Positions 59,951-64,000 of a stretch of DNA of 64,000 nt are shown here, piece by piece (the stretch's first letter is position 1; each line of letters starts with the position of its first letter). Source of the stretch: JABFRZ01 sp036376275 (GTDB taxonomy: Bacteria > Planctomycetota > UBA1135 > GCA-002686595); assembly GCA_036376275.1 (NCBI GenBank), contig DASVAP010000258.1:62001-126000 (forward strand), given 5' to 3'. The translations under genes were made by a program, and so were the position numbers. The notes below the pieces were generated by a model. The model ran no database searches, was not told where the DNA came from, and was given only the letters and a program-made list of their open reading frames with translations.

Positions 59951-61714
59951 ATGAAGAAGCGGTGGCTCGTTCTGGCATCCGTCGTTTCGATCGGGATCGC
60001 GATCTCGGTGTTCTTCGCCGGGAGCTCGCCGTTCTCCAGGACCACTGGAGCCGCCCTCACGGGCGAGTCCCCGGCTCGCGCTCCCGACCCGGCCCACGAG
60101 CTCGCAGGGACACCGGACGCCGAATCGCGCACGCCCGCGCAGCACCGCAGCCTGCCCGGCACGGCCCCTCGGCCTTCGGGGGAGCAGGCGCTGGCCGATT
60201 ACGTCGCCTGGATGCGCAGCCTCGGCCACGATGAGCTCCTGCACCTCAGCAACGCGGAGTTCGGGTTCGAGGAGAGCGAGCTGGTGCAGGTGCTGATGGA
60301 CCTCGAGGGCGAGTGGGTCGTCAGGGTCCTGGGTGAGCTCGCGCTGGAGGAGAAGGACCCGCTCCTCAAGGCGATCCTCGTGACGGGCCTGGCTCGCTCG
60401 CTGAGCGACGAGCGCATGGACGACCCGCACCTGCTCCCGATCGTCGACCGGCTGTTCGGGGCGCTGTCGCAGTCCTCGCAGGATCCCTGGGGGGCAGCCA
60501 GCGACCTGGCCACGCTCGCCTACGGAGCCTGCCTGCGCGGGAACGGCGACTACGTGGCCCTGATGAGCGTTCACCTGGGCGGCTCGGACAACCGCATGCT
60601 CCTCATCAACGGCTACCTCAACATGGGCGGCTTCCCCGGCGCGAAGGAGACGCTGGCCCAGGTGCTGACGGATCACCCGAGCGACGCGGGCCGTCTCGGC
60701 GCGCTCGAGGGGCTACGCTCCGCGGCCCTCGACGGCCACGTCCCGCCGGCCGAGCTCACGGCCCTCGGCTGGAGCGCCCTCGCGGGCGAGACGGACGAGC
60801 GCAACCGGCTGCTGCTCTACGAGATGATGATCGCGGGCGGCGGCGAGGAGGCCCTGGCGAGCCTCGAGCAGGCCTGGCGCTCGGGTGAGCTCCAGGAGCT
60901 CGACAAGACCGCCGCGCTGCTGGCCCTGAGCATGGACCCGGCGCGGGCGCAGGCGCTGTTCGAGGACACGCTGCGCGAGCGCGAGCTCGACGCGGCGACG
61001 CGCGCGGCGATCTACGGCGCGATGGGCGCGATGGAGGGCCCGCAAGGGGCCGAGTTCCTGCTGGGGCGCGTGCGCGACGACTCGCTGCCACCGGAGGAGC
61101 GCCTGGCCGGCCTGCGCGGGCTGTGGAACCGCGAGATCGAAGCATCCCTGGCCGCCGAGCTCGAGGGGATCCTGTCGGGCTCCGACGATCCCGCCATGCG
61201 TGCGGAGGCGCTGCGCATGCTGTCCCAGGGCGAGACGGAGGGGGCGGGGATCGACCTGCGTGCGCTGGCGGTCCTCGACGACAGTCCCGAGGTGCGTGCC
61301 GAGGCCATCCAGCTCGCGGCCGTGCAGCCCGGACCGGACACGCGCGCCTGGCTGGAGGAGCGGCTGCAGGCGGACGACTCCTACGACGTCAAGGCGACGG
61401 CGCTCGCGGCGCTGGTCTACCACGCGCACTACGCCGGCGACGGCGACCAGGTGCTCGGCTACCTCACCCGCGCACGCAAGCTGACCGACGACGAGCAGGT
61501 CCTGTCGATGATCGCCGAGGGCGAGCGGATGGTGAACGACTACGACCCCCGCAACCTCGAGCTGGGGCTGGCACAGGAGGCCGAGGCCTACGAGCTCGCG
61601 GGGCGCCTCACCGACGGCGTCGCGGCGCGCAGCTTCCAGCGCCAGGCCCGGATCCTCTCGGGGATGGTCGCCGCCCTGCGCGGCGTGCAGCCCGGACGCA
61701 GCGCGTCGCGCTGA
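59951..61714 (+). CDS. Membrane-anchored helical-repeat (HEAT-like) protein
   Basis: 587 residues from the ATG at 59951 (GGAGGAGG just ahead). N-terminal anchor KKRWLVLASVVSIGIAISVFFAG, then a 60-residue Pro/Ala/Thr-rich linker. From about residue 75 the chain is a series of paired amphipathic helices in HEAT/armadillo style, e.g. LLKAILVTGLARSLSDERM, SDAGRLGALEGLRSAALDG, LDKTAALLALSMDPARAQALFEDTL, PEERLAGLRGLWNREIEASL, SPEVRAEAIQLAAVQPGPDTRAWL. Such superhelices bind proteins. No enzyme motif is present. It sits between two paralogous mini-lipoproteins, suggesting a small envelope-associated module of unknown role. Confidence 0.7.
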   Translation: MKKRWLVLASVVSIGIAISVFFAGSSPFSRTTGAALTGESPARAPDPAHELAGTPDAESRTPAQHRSLPGTAPRPSGEQALADYVAWMRSLGHDELLHLSNAEFGFEESELVQVLMDLEGEWVVRVLGELALEEKDPLLKAILVTGLARSLSDERMDDPHLLPIVDRLFGALSQSSQDPWGAASDLATLAYGACLRGNGDYVALMSVHLGGSDNRMLLINGYLNMGGFPGAKETLAQVLTDHPSDAGRLGALEGLRSAALDGHVPPAELTALGWSALAGETDERNRLLLYEMMIAGGGEEALASLEQAWRSGELQELDKTAALLALSMDPARAQALFEDTLRERELDAATRAAIYGAMGAMEGPQGAEFLLGRVRDDSLPPEERLAGLRGLWNREIEASLAAELEGILSGSDDPAMRAEALRMLSQGETEGAGIDLRALAVLDDSPEVRAEAIQLAAVQPGPDTRAWLEERLQADDSYDVKATALAALVYHAHYAGDGDQVLGYLTRARKLTDDEQVLSMIAEGERMVNDYDPRNLELGLAQEAEAYELAGRLTDGVAARSFQRQARILSGMVAALRGVQPGRSASR

Positions 61715-61800
61715 TCTTCTCCCGCTCGAGCGCTAGCCAGCGAGATCCTCGGAGGGCCCGGCAAGACCTCGCGGGATCGAACGCGCCTCGCTCGGGTCGC

Positions 61801-61903
61801 GGGTGCCATCGCCGAGAAAAGGCGAGCGAGCGGAGACCGTCGAGCGCGAGCTCCAGTCCTCGGACCGGGAATCCAAACGGGTCCAGTGGACCAAGGAGCT
61901 GCA
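61801..61903 (+). promoter_or_regulatory. Structured leader of mini-lipoprotein B
   Basis: Parallel to 59461-59563. Hairpins: TCGCC-GAGAAAA-GGCGA (61809-61825), GAGC-GCGA-GCTC in the middle, and GGTCC-AGT-GGACC (61880-61892) abutting AAGGAG at 61893-61898. The last hairpin keeps its pairing with different bases from copy A. The stretch 61715-61800 before it shows nothing recognisable. Confidence 0.65.
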
Positions 61904-62215
61904 ATGAGCATCACCATGAGACGTGTCGGATTGACCGTGGCCGGAGTCGTGGCGTCGCTGAGCCTGTGGGCCTGCCACGCCTCGCGAAGCGACCGGCAGG
62001 GGGTAAGGCTGCCGCCAACGTGCCCGCCCGTGCCGGCAAGGAGCCTCGAGCAGGCCCTTCGAGTCTGCACGGAAGTGCTGCAGGACTGCCTGACGGGAGT
62101 CTGTCGCTGCACGCCCGAGGAGCTCGAAAACCTTCGCCGGCTGACGCGGTCGATCCTGCGAGCGAAGGACCAGCTCGATCGGCCGGTCCTCGGGCCCGGC
62201 GCGTCGGTCGGATAG
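61904..62215 (+). CDS. Mini-lipoprotein B (paralogue of the gene at 59564)
   Basis: 103 residues from the ATG at 61904 (AAGGAG, 5-nt spacing); an in-frame GTG at 61886 would fall inside the leader hairpin. Signal peptide RVGLTVAGVVASLSLWAC with lipobox LWAC. The mature part is Cys-rich (PPTCPPVP, VCTEVLQDCLTGVCRC) and ends with the block shared with copy A: CTPEELENLRRLTRSILRAKDQLDRP. Possibly disulfide-bonded at the surface. Function unknown; duplication together with the leader suggests co-regulation of both copies. Confidence 0.75.
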   Translation: MSITMRRVGLTVAGVVASLSLWACHASRSDRQGVRLPPTCPPVPARSLEQALRVCTEVLQDCLTGVCRCTPEELENLRRLTRSILRAKDQLDRPVLGPGASVG

Positions 62216-62223
62216 CCGCGACT

Positions 62224-62252
62224 CCCCCGGCCGAGCGCGGCTCGGCCGGGGG
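62224..62252. terminator. Perfect 12-bp terminator hairpin
   Basis: CCCCCGGCCGAG-CGCGG-CTCGGCCGGGGG, 9 nt past the mini-lipoprotein B stop. Confidence 0.75.
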
Positions 62253-62305
62253 CACCGGCTCGGCCCAGCTGGGCTCAGTCTCTGGCGCCTCGCCGGCCGT
62301 GGGCC

Positions 62306-62311
62306 TACGAT
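62306..62311 (+). promoter_or_regulatory. -10-like TACGAT upstream of the Fe-S/NrfD gene
   Basis: TACGAT after GGGCC, 33 nt before the GTG at 62345; the leader is GC-only. Confidence 0.4.
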
Positions 62312-62344
62312 CCGCGCCCGCGCGTCCCCGGCGCGTCCCCCTGC

Positions 62345-63883
62345 GTGCAGCTCGGCTTCGTCATCGATCACTCGAAGTGCATCGGGTGCCACGCCTGCAC
62401 GGTCGCGTGCAAGAGCGAGAACCAGGTGCCGGTGGGCAGCTTCCGCACCTGGGTCAAGTACACCGAGGCGGGCGAGTTCCCGACCGTCAAGCGCTCCTTC
62501 GCCGTGCTGCGCTGCAACCAGTGCACGGCGGCGCCCTGCGTGACGATCTGTCCGACGGGGGCGCTCGAGAAGCGCGCCGACGGGATCGTCGACGTGAACC
62601 CCAAGGCCTGCATCGGCTGCAAGAGCTGCATGCAGGGCTGCCCCTACGACGCGCTCTACATCCACCCGGACAAGGGCACGGCCGAGAAGTGCCACTTCTG
62701 CGCGCACCGCGCCGAGCAGGGCCTGGCGCCGGCCTGCGCGATCGTGTGCCCGACCGAGGCGATCATCCCGGGCGACTTCCATGATCCGCAGAGCCGCGTC
62801 TCGCGCCTGAAGCGCGAGCTGGAGCTCTCGGCGCGCAAGGTCGAGGCCGGCACGGGCCCGAACGTCCTCTACCGCGAGGTGGCGCCGGCGGGCATCGACC
62901 CGCTGCGCACGAGCGACGCCGGCGGTCACCTGTGGGCCGCGCGCCATCCGGCGCTGCCGCTCGAGCCGCGCGAGTTCGACGCCCTGCAGGGCTCGCTCGA
63001 GGCGCGCGCGCGCACGACCTACGACGTCGCGCACCCGCCGCTGTGGGGCTGGAAGATCTCGGCCTACCTGCTGACCAAGGCCCTGGCGGCGGGCGTGTTC
63101 CTGGCGGCGGTCGCGAGCGGGCTGTGGCCGCTCGAGAGCGCACCCTGGCAGCGCACGCTGGCCCTGGGCCTGCCGGCCCTGGCGCTGGGCTTCCTGGCCC
63201 TGACCTCGGTCCTGCTCGTGGCCGACCTCAAGCGGCCCGAGCGCTTCTTCTTCATCCTGACGCGCCCGAACACCAAGTCCTGGCTCGTGCGCGGGACCTA
63301 CGCGCTGATGGCCTACGGGGCGCTGCTCGCCTTCGCGTTCCTGTGGTCCTGGCTCGAGGTCGAGCCGATCACGCTGGGCTGGAGCTTCTCGCTGCCGACC
63401 TGGCTGGCGGCCGCGCTCTCGGCGGCCTACACGGGCTGGCTCTTCGGGCAGGCGAAGGGGCGCGTCTACTGGATGCAGCGCGGGCTGTGGCTGCGCCTGA
63501 TCGTGCAGGCCACGGCGGCGGGTGGAGCGCTGCTCCTGCTCCTCGCGCCCCTCCTGCACCTCGAGGCGAGCCAGGAGACGGGCCTCGTCGGGACGCTGCT
63601 CGTCAGCCTCGGGCTGCTCCTGGCCTGGACGGTGGTCGAGCCGCGCCTCGCTCCGCCCGGGCGCGGCGCCGAGTACGCGCGCGTCCATGCCCTGGTCAAG
63701 CGCGGGCCCTACGCGCGCGAGCACCTCCTGGTCGGGCTGTTCCTCGGGCTGCTGCTGCCGCTCGCGCTGCTGGCGCTGGGGAGCGGGGCGGCCCTGCAGC
63801 TGGCCGCGGCCCTCGCGCTCCTCGGGCTGTGGACCGAGAAGAGCCTGCTCGTGCGCGCGGGGCAGGCGCTGCCGATCAGCTGA
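62345..63883 (+). CDS. 4Fe-4S ferredoxin subunit fused to an NrfD-type membrane anchor
   Basis: 512 residues from the GTG at 62345. Residues 1-190 carry four Cys clusters as in DmsB/PsrB/TtrB: CIGCHACTVACKSEN, CNQCTAAPCVTICPTGAL, CIGCKSCMQGCPYDAL and CHFCAHRAEQGLAPACAIVCPTEA, room for four [4Fe-4S] clusters. From about 235 there are eight or so membrane helices of the NrfD/PsrC type (KISAYLLTKALAAGVFLAAVASGLW, then LKRPERFFFILTRPNTKSWLVRG, the quinone-site-like loop). Normally these are two subunits of molybdoenzyme or alternative complex III-type quinone oxidoreductases; here they form one chain. A catalytic subunit gene may lie beyond the right edge. It ends in a 17-bp hairpin within repeat copy 6. 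Confidence 0.93.
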   Translation: MQLGFVIDHSKCIGCHACTVACKSENQVPVGSFRTWVKYTEAGEFPTVKRSFAVLRCNQCTAAPCVTICPTGALEKRADGIVDVNPKACIGCKSCMQGCPYDALYIHPDKGTAEKCHFCAHRAEQGLAPACAIVCPTEAIIPGDFHDPQSRVSRLKRELELSARKVEAGTGPNVLYREVAPAGIDPLRTSDAGGHLWAARHPALPLEPREFDALQGSLEARARTTYDVAHPPLWGWKISAYLLTKALAAGVFLAAVASGLWPLESAPWQRTLALGLPALALGFLALTSVLLVADLKRPERFFFILTRPNTKSWLVRGTYALMAYGALLAFAFLWSWLEVEPITLGWSFSLPTWLAAALSAAYTGWLFGQAKGRVYWMQRGLWLRLIVQATAAGGALLLLLAPLLHLEASQETGLVGTLLVSLGLLLAWTVVEPRLAPPGRGAEYARVHALVKRGPYAREHLLVGLFLGLLLPLALLALGSGAALQLAAALALLGLWTEKSLLVRAGQALPIS

Positions 63884-63885
63884 GG

Positions 63886-63922
63886 GGCGAGGCAACCCTG
63901 CCAGAGGCAGGGTTGCCTCGCC
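63886..63922 (+). terminator. Perfect 17-bp hairpin
   Basis: GGCGAGGCAACCCTGCC-AGA-GGCAGGGTTGCCTCGCC, 2 nt past the Fe-S/NrfD stop; the longest perfect stem in the window and the first hairpin of repeat copy 6. Confidence 0.8.
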
Positions 63923-63990
63923 TGTCTGGCTGGATCGCCCTGGGCGCGCGATCCTCGCGCGCCTCTTCCGTTCTCGCTCCGAGAGATCCG
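63886..63990 (+). repeat. Three-hairpin 3'-end element, copy 6
   Basis: After a first hairpin unrelated in sequence to the other copies come GTCTGGCTGGATCGCCCTGG, the third hairpin GGCGCGCGATCCTCGCGCGCC and TCTTCCGTTCTC. So the 3' half is conserved while the first stem is replaced. Confidence 0.75.
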
Positions 63991-64000
63991 GGCGAGATCG

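Overview
The window is a very GC-rich chromosomal segment (roughly 70% or more by eye). Genes are densely packed, often share GTGA/ATGA stop-start overlaps, and throw long antisense shadow frames. Several features point to an uncultured-type, high-GC lineage of Planctomycetota: two Ser/Thr kinases with a membrane anchor followed by TPR or WD40 repeats, one of them coupled to an ECF sigma gene; a secreted FG-GAP/VCBS protein ending in an 'ARSN...YG'-type tail; a DUF1570-like metallopeptidase; several orphan ECF-type sigma factors; and sigma-54 activators. The lineage is inference; there is no rRNA gene in the window and I see no tRNA.

Layout. 1-3.6 kb: minus-strand operon GMC oxidoreductase, VOC lipoprotein, alpha-carbonic anhydrase. 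3.7-6.8 kb: GAF-PAS sigma-54 activator and a STAS-ECF sigma fusion. 7-17.2 kb: carbohydrate genes on the minus strand (GH63-type glucosidase with an aquaporin, glycogen-debranching GH133 type), an FG-GAP protein and an S41 peptidase. 17.4-19.1 kb: double zinc-finger anti-sigma protein and a phosphotransferase. 19.3-24.4 kb: two paralogous asparagine-synthetase-like enzymes flanking a phosphonopyruvate decarboxylase. 24.7-30.9 kb: pstSCAB, an AroA-type and a GpmI-type enzyme. 30.9-37.4 kb: ECF sigma factor, then exported redox/cupin/DM13/HbpS proteins and two SMP-30 lactonase-like proteins. 37.4-44.9 kb: kinase-TPR with its sigma factor, MddA-like methyltransferase, kinase-WD40. 45-48.4 kb: acetolactate-decarboxylase-like lipoprotein, metallopeptidase, ornithine-cyclodeaminase-like enzyme. 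48.6-53.4 kb: RND-like transporter, histidine kinase and NtrC-type regulator in one coupled operon. 53.7-58.1 kb: YceI protein, small lipoprotein, membrane methyltransferase-like protein, sugar-nucleotide transferase, esterase. 58.2-59.4 kb: a probable selenoprotein and an archease. 59.6-62.2 kb: two paralogous mini-lipoproteins with matching structured leaders around a helical-repeat protein. 62.3-63.9 kb: Fe-S/NrfD fusion.

The strongest unusual signals are these. (1) A membrane-anchored redoxin has an in-frame TGA exactly at the active-site position (W-U-P-S-C) and a SECIS-like fold. (2) Two paralogous lipoprotein genes have about 100-nt leaders carrying a hairpin with compensatory changes beside the Shine-Dalgarno. 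(3) A multi-hairpin element occurs six times, always directly 3' of a gene and in that gene's orientation. (4) TAnnnT motifs lie 6-9 nt before many start codons, suggesting leaderless transcripts. (5) An asparagine-synthetase-like / phosphonopyruvate decarboxylase / asparagine-synthetase-like cluster sits beside a phosphate transporter. (6) A STAS domain is fused to an ECF sigma factor.
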